Assembly (NCBI RefSeq): GCF_019059575.1
Contig: NW_024881826.1
Location: 124,001-188,000 of the forward strand
Length of the DNA: 64,000 bases
Reading direction: 5' to 3'
Source: Amphibalanus amphitrite
Lineage: Eukaryota; Arthropoda; Thecostraca; Balanomorpha; Balanidae
This document shows, piece after piece, positions 44,051 through 55,165 of the stretch (positions are counted from its first letter, which is position 1; the number at the start of each line of letters is the position of its first letter). A program made the translations under genes and the position numbers. Below the pieces are notes generated by a model. The model was not told the origin of the DNA. It ran no database searches and was given only the letters and a program-made list of their open reading frames with translations.

Positions 44051-46860
44051 ATTCGACACGCCTGAGCTAGACAAACACGACGCGGCTAAAATCGCGGATC
44101 TGCGATCATTTTTAGCGAAGTTATTTACCAAAAACCGAACCTGTGCCTTGGACCACTTGACCTGACCTCAGAAGTCATCGGCTGACCCTAGTCCTTAAAA
44201 TCGGAGACCAATCGCTGCATTTCGTAACGACGGGCACGATCGTTTCTTTCGTGAGGCTCTAGCTCAATTAGGGGCGAATCGGCGAAGGGGGTTGTTCCCT
44301 CAGTTCCAACCCCCCAACGCCCCCTCGGTATTCAGAAAACCTGAAACCTGGTGAGGGTTAAAACGTTGCTCCTGAACGAGGAAGAAATGTAAAAGTCAAA
44401 GCTCTTATAGACGTCCTGTAAAAATGGCCATAATAAATAAATTGGTTAGAGATCAGATGCTTTTTGAACGACTTTCTCATATAAAATCGGGTGCTGGGAC
44501 CAATCTCATGAACGCTTTAGAATGGACAGGGCGTCACTGGCTTATGCTTGGGTGCAGAAAACGGCTATTAAATGCAAAATGGTTTTCACGCATTTCAGTC
44601 AATTGTATATTAACGGTCCTAGTGGCCGAACTAAAAAAGTTCGGTAGCGTTTTGCATCTGTTACGCCCTCAGAAACTACACCATCTGTTGAAGTGGGCGG
44701 CCTTATTTGAATGGGAGGGCGCATTATGCATCAATCGTGTGCTTCCGTTTGTTTTGGACTGCATTTTACCACATCCACTGCTGTGGTAAAATGCAGTGAA
44801 TACGACATTATCTAATGCCGTGAATACGACAGCATTTCATTTATAAGATTGGGACAATGGAGTCGCGCCCCGCGAGCTCGGTTTTCCGCTCGGCCGCTAC
44901 GGGCCGAGGAAGTCGATCTTCGCCTGAGGGCAGGACGGAGGTCAGCGAGGGAGCGCGGGGTCAGCCAGGTATCGCCCAGTGCCGAGCGAGTGCCGCTCCC
45001 TCCCCTCTCTTCCCCTCTTCTCCCCTCCCCACCTCGGTATAGATGCGGAGGGACCGAACTGCCAATGACATGCGAGCGGTCAAGGCCGCTCGCGCAGCAG
45101 CGACCCTGGCGGCCGGGTGCCGCAACTGGGATTCAGCCAAGTTACCGATTCGCCTCCTGTGGGAGAGCCAAACCAGGGGACATACTTTTTAGATATACTG
45201 TACACACATACACACAAAAACTCAGTCGCGTCTTAAATCGGATCACCCTCTCGCTCGCGTTTATTTAGTTATATAGTTCACGTGTGTTTATTTATTCTTC
45301 GCCGTATTTCACCTGATCTCGCAACGCATTTTGTTCTGGTCGTTCTCGGTGTAATGCGTATTCATTCAGAGTCACACTAGGTAGTCTATTAGTACCGAAA
45401 TTGACCGTTCTTTCCAACAAGGAGTCTCTCATTATCGTAGCATATACGGTTTTGGAGATATAAGCTTTATTAGTTAGGGGGGGGGGCTCACTTTTTTGGA
45501 ACACCCTGTATATTCCGTGATTATACGATCACGTTCTGTGGTGGATTTGCTACAAAATGTGTAGGCGTAGGTCGCCTACTATGCATGTCAAACCCCCATG
45601 AGACCCTGTTTTTCGGCGATAACATATTTAATATTTGTCCAACTTGCTCCAAATTTTCACAATGCTCATTTTAGCTCAAGCGCCAATATTTGTCTACATG
45701 GTCTCTTAACAAAATATCAAATTTTAGGGTACTTGTCGTTGCCTCGTTATGTTAAAATCGGCTCCGTAAATCCGCCAGTGGAGTAGAGGCTATACGTGCG
45801 TAGGCGTGACGTCACAAACATGTGACCATTAAGCTCCGCCCTCCCAGCGGACGGGACGGTGACCTTGGCCAATGCAATGGCCGGTCAGTCGGCTGCGTGG
45901 AGCGGGCGAGGCAGTAGCTGCAGCACCGCGCCGATGCGGTTCGCATAGGACGTAGCTGCCGTGCATTTGTCGATGCAGCCGAAACTTCATCGAATGAGCA
46001 AAAAAAAGCTCGCATAAGTAACGCACCAGCTGAAGCCCTCGACTTTGTATAAATATCACAAATGTTCATACACCCTGTACAGTAACAAAAAAATATATAT
46101 ATTTCCTCACAAGATTCGGGGCTTGTGAAAAAGCACATAAAAGACGCTGTTGATTTCAAATGATGGCGTAAAATAATGTATCACGTCAGACTACGCCCAA
46201 ATTTCAAACAAAATGTTTCTTAATAACCGTTCTCGTGTAGTGCCCAACGTCCGCCTGCCATATTTCTATTTTTTTCGGCACGTCTTCGCAATATAACACA
46301 GGTGTTCTATATACTCTGGTAACACACACAGCGATAAAGGACACTTCTACCATACGACACATCACGCTTCTGCCCCGCCCGGGGCCCCGCACCGCTTCAC
46401 GAATCACGAATACGGACCGTTTCGCTGGGGCGATGCCCCAGGCAATCGGCCGCGCCTGCGACATTAGTCTTCATTCTACTTTGTTGCTTTTTGCGCCTTC
46501 CTCAGAAACATTTATTGGCACTGCCAAATATATCAATATTTTTGGGTCATGCAGATTGCAGAGGCTTACGCATGATCTCACAGGTAATCGGGTATAGTGA
46601 TCTGACCCAACCTGACGATGAGATAGGCGCAACTCCGGCTTAAATAGATGCTCAGAGTCCAGTAGTTCATCTATCATTCCTTTTTACGGCCGGTTCGGTT
46701 CTAATTGACCCTACTCTGATTTTGAGGCCAGTTTTACCAACATAATTTATTACAGAAAAGTAGCCGCCTGCCGGAATTTCTCGCTTAAGACCGCTTCACA
46801 TACCTACTTTTATGCCAACTCATTTCGTAAACCAGTATAACGCCTTTTGGGGCGACTAAC
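44051..46860. other. Mixed non-coding sequence with unassigned ORFs
   Basis: A TTAA-family right-end relic (CTGGTGAGGG then TTAA) is at 44,349-44,362. A plus-strand frame at 44,424-44,789 is open for 121 codons with no recognised domain. A TTTTACCACATCCACTGCTG hairpin follows at 44,764-44,790. A CpG-rich patch with many overlapping frames is at 44,850-45,130, and another at 45,830-45,960. I recognise no gene. Confidence 0.35.
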
Positions 46861-46869
46861 GGAGCGAGC

Positions 46870-47480
46870 GAGAGGGTGAGCCTTGCACGTGCGAAATTTC
46901 GAGGGGGTACCTCCAACTGACTTAGGCGCGGCACCCTACTAACCAGTCTCTAGCGATATGCCAAATTTGAGTACAATCGGCCCAGCCGTTCTCGAGATCT
47001 GGAAGCGGCACCCTGCACGTGCGCACGTGCAAAATGGGTCCCAAATGACTTGTGCACGGCACCCTACTAACTGGTCCCTCACCGTGTACCAAACCTGAGC
47101 GCCATCGGTCCAGCCATTCTCGTGATCTGGAAACGACCCCTGCACGTGCGCACGTGCAGCAGGACCCCAACTATGGCACATGGATATGCAGTGCCTAGTG
47201 GGTGCCTACCTACATGCGAACTTTCAGCGCAATTGGCCAAGTAGTTACCGAGATATTGCAATTTGCAACTATTACTATTACAAAACTGACACCTCTTTGT
47301 TTTGCACGTGGCACGTGCATAAGGGGTCACCCACATGCATCGGGAATGGTCCAATACTTGGTAGAAGGAAAGAAGCTACCCTACAAAAACTACCCCATGT
47401 AAATCGGTCAAGTAGTTGCTGAGATAATATAAGCCAAGCCTCGCAAAAGCGTCCGCACGGCCGGTCGGCCGGGCGGCCGC
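46870..47480 (+). repeat. CACGTGCGCACGTG tandem-repeat block 1
   Basis: Units read GCACGGCACCCTACTAACC, CGGCCCAGCCGTTCTCGAGA, GGAAGCGGCACCC, GCACGTGCGCACGTGC. The palindromic core occurs near 47,015 and 47,141, and a CACGTGGCACGTG variant near 47,307. The same order of units makes up block 2. Confidence 0.88.
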
Positions 47481-47881
47481 TCATACTCAGAAATTTCCGT
47501 TAATCTAAGGAAAGACTACGCTCGCTTCGCTCGCTTCGTAATCACATTCGTAAATGCGATGAGCACGTAAGCAGATAGGGCTTTACCTTTTACGCTCCGT
47601 ATGTGAAGCAGTCTTTCGGCAAAGAATTCCGGCAGGCGGCTATTCTTCTGTTGGTAAAACTGGCCTCTGAGCATTCTGAATATTATGAGTTCGACGTTTA
47701 GATACCAAAATAAGGAGAAGAGAACACCAATGCCTTCGAACGGATAATTATTGGCTTTCGTCCCGAAACAACTTAACCAGCTCCACTTGTCTTCAGTACG
47801 CGGTCCTGCTGCGACCTTTCCGCGGTGATGACACCGACTGAAACGGCGTAGACCCATCGCGGTCACGGCCAGTGGGCGGAG

Positions 47882-48610
47882 TTAAGTTGGGCCCAGCGTA
47901 ACGTGATTGGCCAGCGCTCCTATCCAATCCGGTGCGGTAGCAGCCTCTATCCGGGTGCAAAAACTGATTAACGAGGGCAGCGCTTTTCGAGGAGCGCTGT
48001 GGCCCGAAGGTTTGGCCTTTGAGTCGTGAAAAACGCCCGCCCGCCGCAAAACGCAAACACCGCAAAACGCGCAAAACGCACGCCCGAAACGCCAACGCAA
48101 AGGTCGCAAAAAATAAACAAACGCCCGCCCGCCGCAAACCGCAAATAAAAAAAAACGCAAAAACGCCGCAAAACAATAAAACCGCCCGCATCGCACGCCC
48201 GCTAACAAAGCCAACCGAAAACGCCTAAAAATCGCCCGCCTGCCGCCAAAAGCAAACACCGCAAAAAAACGAAAAAGCGGCCGCCAACCGCAAACAAATT
48301 TAACACCGCAAACGACGCAAAAAAAGAACACCGCCCGCATCGAAGCCGCCAAAGACAAACACCGCAAAAAACAAAACGCCCGCCCGCCGCAAAACGTAAA
48401 CACCGCAAAACGTGCAAAACGGACGCCCGAAACGCCAACGCAAACGGCGAAAAAAATCGCCCGACCGCCGCAAACCACACAAAAAAAAAACGCCGAAACG
48501 CCGAAAAAAAATAAAACCGCCCGCACCGCACCGACGCTAACTGCTAACCGAAAACGACTAAAAGTCGCCCGCCAGCCGCCAAACACAAACACCGCAAATA
48601 AGCGCCCGGC
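47882..48610 (-). repeat. Nearly T-free minisatellite (CGCCCGCCCGCCGCAAAACG)
   Basis: From about 48,025 to 48,600 the plus strand contains only a handful of T. It is built of CGCAAAACGC, CGCCCGCCCGCC and AACACCGCAAA phrases, with a higher-order period near 340-350 bp (CGCCCGCCCGCCGCAAAACG at about 48,036 and 48,379). The lack of T removes stop codons on the minus strand and creates a spurious 236-codon frame rich in Arg, Phe, Cys and Gly. Confidence 0.88.
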
Positions 48611-49554
48611 CGCAACAAGATAATAAATTTGTCAACGACTGGCATACCGCTAGGTTGGTCATTTTCACAAATCAAAAAGATGTCTGCAAAAATTTCCTAG
48701 ATGAAAGCGTCCGATTAAAAAACGGATGGCGTGTGCGTGTTCCTCGCCCCCAACTTCCTACAGGTCAATCGTCATTTGGGTCACCTAACGCATTGACGAC
48801 CGGCTGGGTGGAATGAACATTGCGCCAAGAGACGTAAGTATATTGTCAAAAAGAATCCCCAGAATGGTGGATCCCAAAAGTTTGAAACTATCACTTTGAC
48901 CCACTGGGCGACACCTTAAGCAGTTGCCGACCATATGACACCCATTGTTTGGTCACCCACGCCATAGTATGCATCATGGGTGCGCCGAAATGACCAAAAG
49001 TCCAAATTTCCGGTGTGCAGGGTCATTTTCAACGGCACGTGGCACGTGGTTCTGGACTTTTCCGGCCACTTTGCGACATACCCATGGGTAGTGCACCGAA
49101 TGGTGGTTGATCCGCATGGAAGAAAATGGGGGGGGGGGTCGTTTGGATCGTTTTCGAGCAATCTGGCGTGGAACGCATTTTTTCATTTTGCCCATTGGCT
49201 TAACACGGGAATTTTCAAGGTCACGTGGCACGTGCACCAGATTGTCCGCGGAGGGGAGACCCATACCAGAACGTAGATCACCTGGCCCACTAGAAATCCT
49301 GAAAAAATCAGAATTTTTGGAGCAGCCGTTTTCTAGAGCATCAAGTTGTACTGATCTCAGGCAGCTTTTGCCAAATTGTCAGGGAACTCAGATTTGTTTT
49401 TCAATAGAAAAACACAATTCTAAAGAATAGTGTTTTAGCTATTGACAACAAACCTTCGGTTACAGCATCTGCGATGCTGGGCTCCGCATCGCCGGACCGC
49501 AGGTTGTTTGAGCAAGCACCTCTGTAACGCCGCAAAAACGCCACCCGCCAAACG
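48611..49554. other. Repeat-derived sequence with CACGTG pairs
   Basis: No gene is recognised. GGCACGTGGCACGTGG is at about 49,034 and TCACGTGGCACGTGC at about 49,221. A segment at 49,395-49,455 (TTTTTCAATAGAAAAACACA and onward) recurs three times at 54.8-55.1 kb. Confidence 0.5.
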
Positions 49555-50420
49555 AGAGGATGAGCCTTGCACGTGCAGACCGGAGTGGGTGTGCTAAAAA
49601 CTGACGTGCACGGCACCTTATTCGCCCGTCTAGAGCGGTGTGCAAAATTTGGGTGCAATCGGTCTGGCCGTTTTCGAGATCTTGAAGCGGCACCCTGCAC
49701 GTGCGCACGTGCAAGCTGGGTCCCAACTGACTTGTGCACGGCACTCTATTCGCCGGTCTCTAGCGGTGTACCAAATTAAATCGCATTCGGCCCAGCCGTT
49801 TTCAAGATCTGGAAACGACCCCTACACGTGCGCACGTGCAATTGCACCCCAACCGTGGCACATGAAAATACATACTTACTGACTTACGCACGGCACCCTA
49901 CTAACCAGTCTCTAGTGGTATGCCAAATTTGAGCACAGTCGGTCCAGCCGTTCTTGAGATATGGAAGCGTCAGCCTGCACGTGCGCACGTGCAAACTGGG
50001 TCCCATCTGACTTGTGCACGGCACCCTACTCGCCGATCCCTAACGGAGTGCCAACTTTGATCACAATCGGCCCAGCCGTTCTCGAGATCTGGAAGCGTCA
50101 CCCTGCCCGTGCGCACGTGCAGCGGCACCCCAACCGTGACACATGGAAATGCATTGCCGGGTGCGTGCCAACATCCATGCCAAGTACCAGCGCAATCGGC
50201 AAAATAACTACAGAGTTATTAGACTTGTTACTGAGCTGACTTCTCTCCGTTTTGCACGTGGCACGTGCATTAGGGGTCACCCATACGCATCGAGAATAGC
50301 ACACTACGTGTAAGAAAAGAAGAAGCTATCCCACACAAAAGACCGTGAGTAAATCGGTCAAGCAGTTGTGGAGATAGAAGCTTTGCAAGGCGCCCCCACG
50401 GCGGCCGACTGCTAATATTT
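49555..50420 (+). repeat. CACGTGCGCACGTG tandem-repeat block 2
   Basis: Palindromic cores lie at about 49,696, 49,824, 49,977 and 50,104, plus a CACGTGGCACGTG variant at about 50,256. Spacings alternate between about 127 and 152 bp. Unit text and order match block 1. Confidence 0.9.
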
Positions 50421-50459
50421 AGCAATAACAGTGTCGCATCCGCACACGGGTGGTATCCC

Positions 50460-51080
50460 CGTCGATTTTAGGACTAAAGTACGTATCGCTTAAGTACGTA
50501 GGACAAAAGTACGTATGCAAATGTTTGTACGCAAATATACGTAGGCGATAAAGTTCGTATGCCAAAAGTACGTACGCAAATGTTCGTACGCAAAAGTACG
50601 TATGCAAAAGTACGTAGTGCATAAAGTACGTCTGTCAAAAGTACGTACGCAAATGTTCGTACGCAAAAGTACGTATGCAAAAGTACGTAGTGCATAAAGT
50701 ACGTATGCCAAAAGTACGTAGGCAAATGTTCGTACGCAAAAGTACGTATGCAAAAGTACGTAGTGTAAAATGTACGTATGCCAAAAGTACGAACGCAATT
50801 GTTCGTACGCAAAAGTTCGCATGCAAAAGTACGTAGTGTATAAAGTACGTATGCCAAAAGTACGTACGGAAATGTTCGAACGCAAAAGTACGTGTGCAAA
50901 AGTACGTAGTGTATAAAGTACGTATGACAAAAGTACGTACGCAAATGTTCGTACGCAAAAGTTCGTATGCAAAAGTACGTAGTGTAAAAAGTACGTATGC
51001 CAAAAGTACGTACGGTTCGTATGCCAAAGTACGTAGTGTATACAGTATGAAGTACGTATGCTAGAAGTAGGGTATAGTAG
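50460..51080 (+). repeat. ACGTAC array, 73-bp higher-order period
   Basis: Subunits of 13-15 bp built on AAAAGTACGTAYGC. The marker GTAGTG recurs at about 50,614, 50,687, 50,760, 50,833, 50,906 and 50,979, exactly 73 bp apart. Open minus-strand frames rich in Tyr, Thr and Phe are a by-product. Confidence 0.93.
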
Positions 51081-51285
51081 TGTAAGTTGAGCCACTTTTT
51101 CCTTATTGCTGCTCTGTTGCCATACTACAGGGAACTCATGATAAATTCTTATACCAAATAATATAGCTTTGTCCATTTCGCCCATTTACTCATCGAGAAA
51201 TTTTGCTATGCCTTGTAACAAATGCTCATTAAATAAAGAATAAGAAAGGTATTACACATTGATCAACTTAACCCAAGGGTGGGGT

Positions 51286-52818
51286 ACCCTACGTACATTT
51301 CCTATGAGTACTTTTGTCCGTGACGTACTTTGGTCCACACGTAGGGTAGACCGGGGCAAGTCGCCCCGCCGAGGTAAAACGCCTCACCGATGTTTCTCGG
51401 AACTGGCAGGGTTCTGAAGAAAGATCCCCCCTTCTGTTAACCCGGCCGGGCCGGGGGGGGGGGGTAATTCCAACCACCGCAGCCCGGGGAGGGGCGTTTT
51501 TCGCCCCCTGTCTAACTCCGTAAATAAGGAAGCTACGCAAACAAAAGCGATACCAAACGAAAGGTCCTTACGAGACGATTCTAAAACACCTAAAACTTTT
51601 GACCTCAGGTCAATTTTCAAGGTCCTAGGTCAAGGTCAAAGGCAAAAACCGGCACATGTGTAGTGATCTGAAAGTGAGCGTTCTTGATGACGGCAGGATG
51701 CATGAAACTGGCAAAATTGGGTGTCAAACGAAAGAAGAGAATCTGAGAATTCCGAAAATGTGCTCAACACCAAAGGTCAAGGTCAAGGTCATGCTTAAAA
51801 TTGACCTCAAACTTTGCACTTTTTCGTACATCTTGCGTGTCAACTTCCAAGATGTTTTGAAATGTTTTGAGGCTTATCAGGTCCCTATTTGTGGTTCATC
51901 TTATGATACAAGGCTGCTCAAAGGTCACAGAAGAGAGTCCTTGCTAGAGGCTATTTCACTGATTCAAGTTAGTAATAATAAATAAGACAATTTTGCCATC
52001 CGGAGGCTCTAAATAAAGGCTTAGAGGAAAATGGATGGGTCATTCGAGGTCACATGAGGTCAACATAAAACTTGCCCTTTTCCAAACAAATATATATCAT
52101 TGGACGCGGCTTGACAAGGCAAATGCGATGGTACCACTGCCGTAGCTCTAGGACCATTTTTGTCGAAGTTATTTGCAAAAAACTAAAACCACAGCTCGGG
52201 GTCGTTGACCTGACTTCTGACCTCAGGTCACTTAAGCTATTTTTGTATTTTTCTCTAGGTCAAACGCTACACAACCGTGCTCGTAATTTGTCTTTATCTC
52301 TAAAACTCTATTTTTAGCAGCTATTTGAAGTTCACGTCTTTGACACCGAAGTTTGCCATGCAGGGGTCTAGAAAAATCGACTTTGTGACGTCATCAATGG
52401 GGCTAAGTCCAAATTTTTTTACTTCAGAAGATGTCAAATTGATGGAAGAAAAGGTACTGCAAGTTTCGCTTTCCTATCCCTAAGCGTTCGGGAGCTTTCG
52501 CAAATATTCGCCAGGGGGGGGGGCGAAAAACGCCCCCCCGGGCCCGCGAGGGTTAATGTAGTGTATGGGGCTTCTTGCCTCAGGCCGTGGGACGTTTTGC
52601 CCTGGGGTTGGGGCAAAATGCCCCATTTGCAGTTGCTTCACAAAGCACTTCCTAGCTGGGAGTCCGATCATAAGTGAATGAATTTGAGGGGTGGAATTTA
52701 AAGTAAAATGTCCAAAGAACACATTGAGCACAAATTTGGCCTTCCAGGTGATGTGAGACAAAAGTAGGCACCTATGTAGCAAAATAAATTATCTGGGGCG
52801 TCTTGCCCAAGGCTTTAT
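51286..52818. mobile_element. Insertion in an ACGTAC array, with GGGGCAAG-type ends and a nested TTAA element
   Basis: The array opening TACCCTACGTACATTT occurs at 51,287 and again at 52,819, so the array is interrupted and partly duplicated. Near the borders GGGGCAAGTCGCCCC (about 51,353) and GGGGCGTCTTGCCC (about 52,795) are inverted. The TTAA element at 51,441-52,552 occupies most of the interior. Confidence 0.5.
51441..52552. mobile_element. 1,112-bp TTAA-flanked MITE, CCCGGCCGGG subfamily
   Basis: TTAA at 51,437-51,440 and 52,553-52,556, ends CCCGGCCGGGCCGGGG and CCGGGCCCGCGAGGG. AGGTCAA-type hexamers occur at 51,600-51,645, 51,775-51,800 and 52,045-52,060. Confidence 0.78.
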
Positions 52819-53360
52819 ACCCTACGTACATTTGCTATACGTAGGCTTTCGTACGTGACGTACTTTTGTCCATACGTACTTTATACCCTACGTACTTCTG
52901 CGATACGTACTTTTGTCCGTGACGTACTTTTGTCCATACGTACTTTTTACCCTACGTACTTTAGCTATACGTACTTTTGTCCGTGACGTACTTTTGTCCA
53001 TACGTACTTTATACCCTACGTACTTCTGCGATACGTACTTTTGTCCCTGACGTACTTTTGTCCATACGTACTTTATACAGTACGTACTTCTGCGATACGT
53101 ACTTTTGTCCCTGACGTACTTTTGTCCATACGTACTTCATACTGTACGTATTTCTGCGATACGTACTTTTGTCTTTGACGTACTTTTGTCCATACGTACT
53201 TTATATTGTACGTACCTCTGCGATACGTACTTTTGTCCGTGACGTACTTTTGTCCATACGTACTTTATACTGTACGTACTTCGGCGATACGTACTTTAAT
53301 CCTACGTACTTTTGCTTACGTACTTTTGTCCTACGTACTTTAGCGATACGTACTTTTGTC
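52819..53360 (-). repeat. ACGTAC array, 64-bp higher-order period, opposite orientation
   Basis: Four 16-bp subunits (TGACGTACTTTTGTCC, ATACGTACTTTATACC, CTACGTACTTCTGCGA, TACGTACTTTTGTCCG) make a 64-bp unit. TGACG recurs at 52,856, 52,920, 52,984, 53,048, 53,112, 53,176 and 53,240. The motif is the reverse complement of the array at 50.5-51.1 kb. Confidence 0.93.
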
Positions 53361-53389
53361 CGTAACCCATCCCCGTCACCTGTTCGTAT

Positions 53390-53798
53390 TAGAGTTGCAA
53401 AGTTTTCCCAATGGGCTGCTACCGGCACCGCCCCGCCCCACAAACATTTTCTGGGATACCGGCATGCTACCACGCCCCAAGCAAAAAAAAAAAAAAAAAC
53501 GCCAAATTACCGGCATACTAAGAAACCTGCATTCTTGATTCTGGCTTACCCCTACATGAGATGCCACATTTTGGCAATTTCAGTAACCGCCCCACCCAAC
53601 AGCTACCCATTGTCCAACTTATTACAATTCAATAGCCTCTTAGTGTCCAAAGTTTGAATCATATGCTGATAATTTTTTGTGCAAAATCAAAAATACCGGC
53701 ATGCTACCGGCAAGACATGCCAGATACCACGAAAAAACCTGCGGTAGTGAAAAATTACCGGCATGCCGGTAGTGCGGTAGGGAAATTTCGCAACTCTA
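53390..53798. mobile_element. 409-bp hAT MITE with 8-bp duplication GTTCGTAT
   Basis: Begins TAGAGTTGCAAAG and ends TTTCGCAACTCTA, flanked by GTTCGTAT (53,382-53,389 and 53,799-53,806). Repeated TACCGGCATGC motifs lie near both ends. The interior GAGATGCCACATTTTGGCAA and ACAGCTACCCATTGT text is shared with the 1.68-kb hAT element at 39,759. Confidence 0.88.
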
Positions 53799-53806
53799 GT
53801 TCGTAT

Positions 53807-54195
53807 ACTCTAATGTGGTTGGGTTCAAGTCACAGGCGAGCCCTGATTTTTTACAGCTTTTCTTAAAAACGGCACATCGTGCAGTGACGTTCTATGCATC
53901 AGTGGAAAGGGCATAGCAAATTGTATATTATATTAACTTTTCACTTATATATCTTACTAATGATAAAAGTTATAGAGGAATAAAGACGCTCCCATTGACT
54001 TTCCATGTTAAAAATTTTCATTTTCAAACGAACTTTTTTAGAAAAACGATTTCTGCCAGCTTAACGAACTACGAAGCATACCAGCATGTACTACGCTCTT
54101 TCCTCTACAAGTTATAAGAGTTTGGGCAAATTCTATCTCTAAAATTTTGTACAATGAACGAAAGAAAATGTCTCTGCAAAGGCTCGGCATCGCCG
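53807..54195. other. AT-rich spacer, no gene recognised
   Basis: No ORF, RNA gene or repeat boundary supported here. Confidence 0.3.
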
Positions 54196-54640
54196 TCCAT
54201 TGACTTAACATGGGACACAGCAAAATTCCAACTTTGACCTTGTGCATAGAGGTGTTGCGAGATTCTGGCGGGTATACAGCGCACACGGGCGTGTACCTGA
54301 ACGTGTTTGCCATAAAATGCTGGGAAGAAAACCACCTCTTCCTTGGCTCGTTTTCCCGCCATTCGCGATCGCGCAAAATGTGTCCAAAACCCCGTTGACT
54401 TAACATGGGGAAAATGGAATCGCACGTGCCACGTGCCACGAGATTCTGGCGGGTATACGGCGCACACGGGCGTGTACCTGAACGTGTTTGCCATAAAATG
54501 CTGGGAAGAAAACCGCCTCCTTCTTGGCTCGTTTTCCCGCTATTGGCGATCGCGCAAAAAGTGTCCAAAACCCCATTGACTTAACACGGGGAAAATGGAA
54601 TCGCACGTGCCACGCGCAAAAGAATTCTGAGCGAGTAGCG
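54196..54640 (+). repeat. About 181-bp tandem repeat with CACGTGCCACGTG
   Basis: GATTCTGGCGGGTATAC, then CACGGGCGTGTACCTGAACG, then TGCTGGGAAGAAAACC, then TTGACTTAACA recurs at about 54,261 and 54,442. A third partial copy starts near 54,578 at TTGACTTAACACGGGG. Copies 2 and 3 begin with CGCACGTGCCACG. Confidence 0.88.
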
Positions 54641-55165
54641 ACCGGTGCCATCAAGTAGATCACCTCCGGGAGCCCATACCCTGAACTTTTTACGGAAATT
54701 GAGCGATTCGTCTAGGCCCCCGTCAAGTTGCCCCAATTCGCGGCCAGCCATGCAAAACATAGCCCGGAGAAGGGCCGCTCCGGTTGTTTTTCAATAGAAA
54801 AACACAATTCTAACGAATAGTGTTTGTCTACGGGGAAAATGGAATCGCACGTGCCACGCGCAAAAGAATTCTGAGCGAGTAGCGACCGGTGCCATTAAGT
54901 AGCTCCGGTTGTTTTTCAATAGAAAAACACAATTCTAACGAATAGTGTTTGTCTAATGAAACAACAACCTGCGGTTAGATCACCTCCGGGAGCCCATACC
55001 CTGAACTTTTTACGGAAATTGAGCGATTCGTCTAGGCCCCCGTCAAGTTGCCCCAATTCGCTGCCAGCCATGCAAAACATAGCCCGGAGAAGGACCGCTC
55101 CGGTTGTTTTTCAATAGAAAAACAATTCTAACGAATAGTGTTTGTCAAATGAAACAACAACCTGC
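54641..55165 (+). repeat. 321-bp duplication with repeated TTTTTCAATAGAAAAACA
   Basis: AGATCACCTCCGGGAGCCCA starts at about 54,656 and 54,977. TTGTTTTTCAATAGAAAAAC occurs at about 54,785, 54,909 and 55,103, each followed by ATTCTAACGAATAGTG. Confidence 0.88.

Larger units (their letters stand above)
37393..45508. mobile_element. Tc1/mariner-type ends framing an 8.1-kb nest
   Basis: TA then CAGGGTGTTCC and an AAAAAAGTGAGCCC continuation at 37,391, with the inverse at 45,482-45,510 ending GGAACACCCTG then TA. Homology continues weakly inward for about 100 bp. TA target and CAGGGTGT ends fit Tc1/mariner-like elements. Several later elements lie inside, including the nest at 39-44 kb. No transposase was recognised in the remaining interior. 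Confidence 0.6.

Noticed and set aside
44424-44789. 121-codon plus-strand ORF
   Set aside because: No recognisable domain, and it lies in repeat-rich DNA next to a hairpin. It is left unassigned as it could be a fragment of a transposon gene.
44857-45268. 139- and 61-codon ORFs in a CpG-rich patch
   Set aside because: Arg/Pro/Ser-rich translations without a domain; they are consistent with open frames in GC-rich DNA.
47882-48592. 236-codon minus-strand ORF
   Set aside because: It is a by-product of a nearly T-free minisatellite; the translation is low-complexity Arg/Phe/Cys/Gly repeats.
50474-51185. 156- and 231-codon minus-strand ORFs rich in Tyr, Thr and Phe
   Set aside because: They are translations of the 73-bp ACGTAC array and have no domain.
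50460-53360. CRISPR-like look of regularly spaced short repeats
   Set aside because: The genome is eukaryotic, spacers are themselves repeated, and subunits are contiguous tandem repeats with no cas genes or leader.
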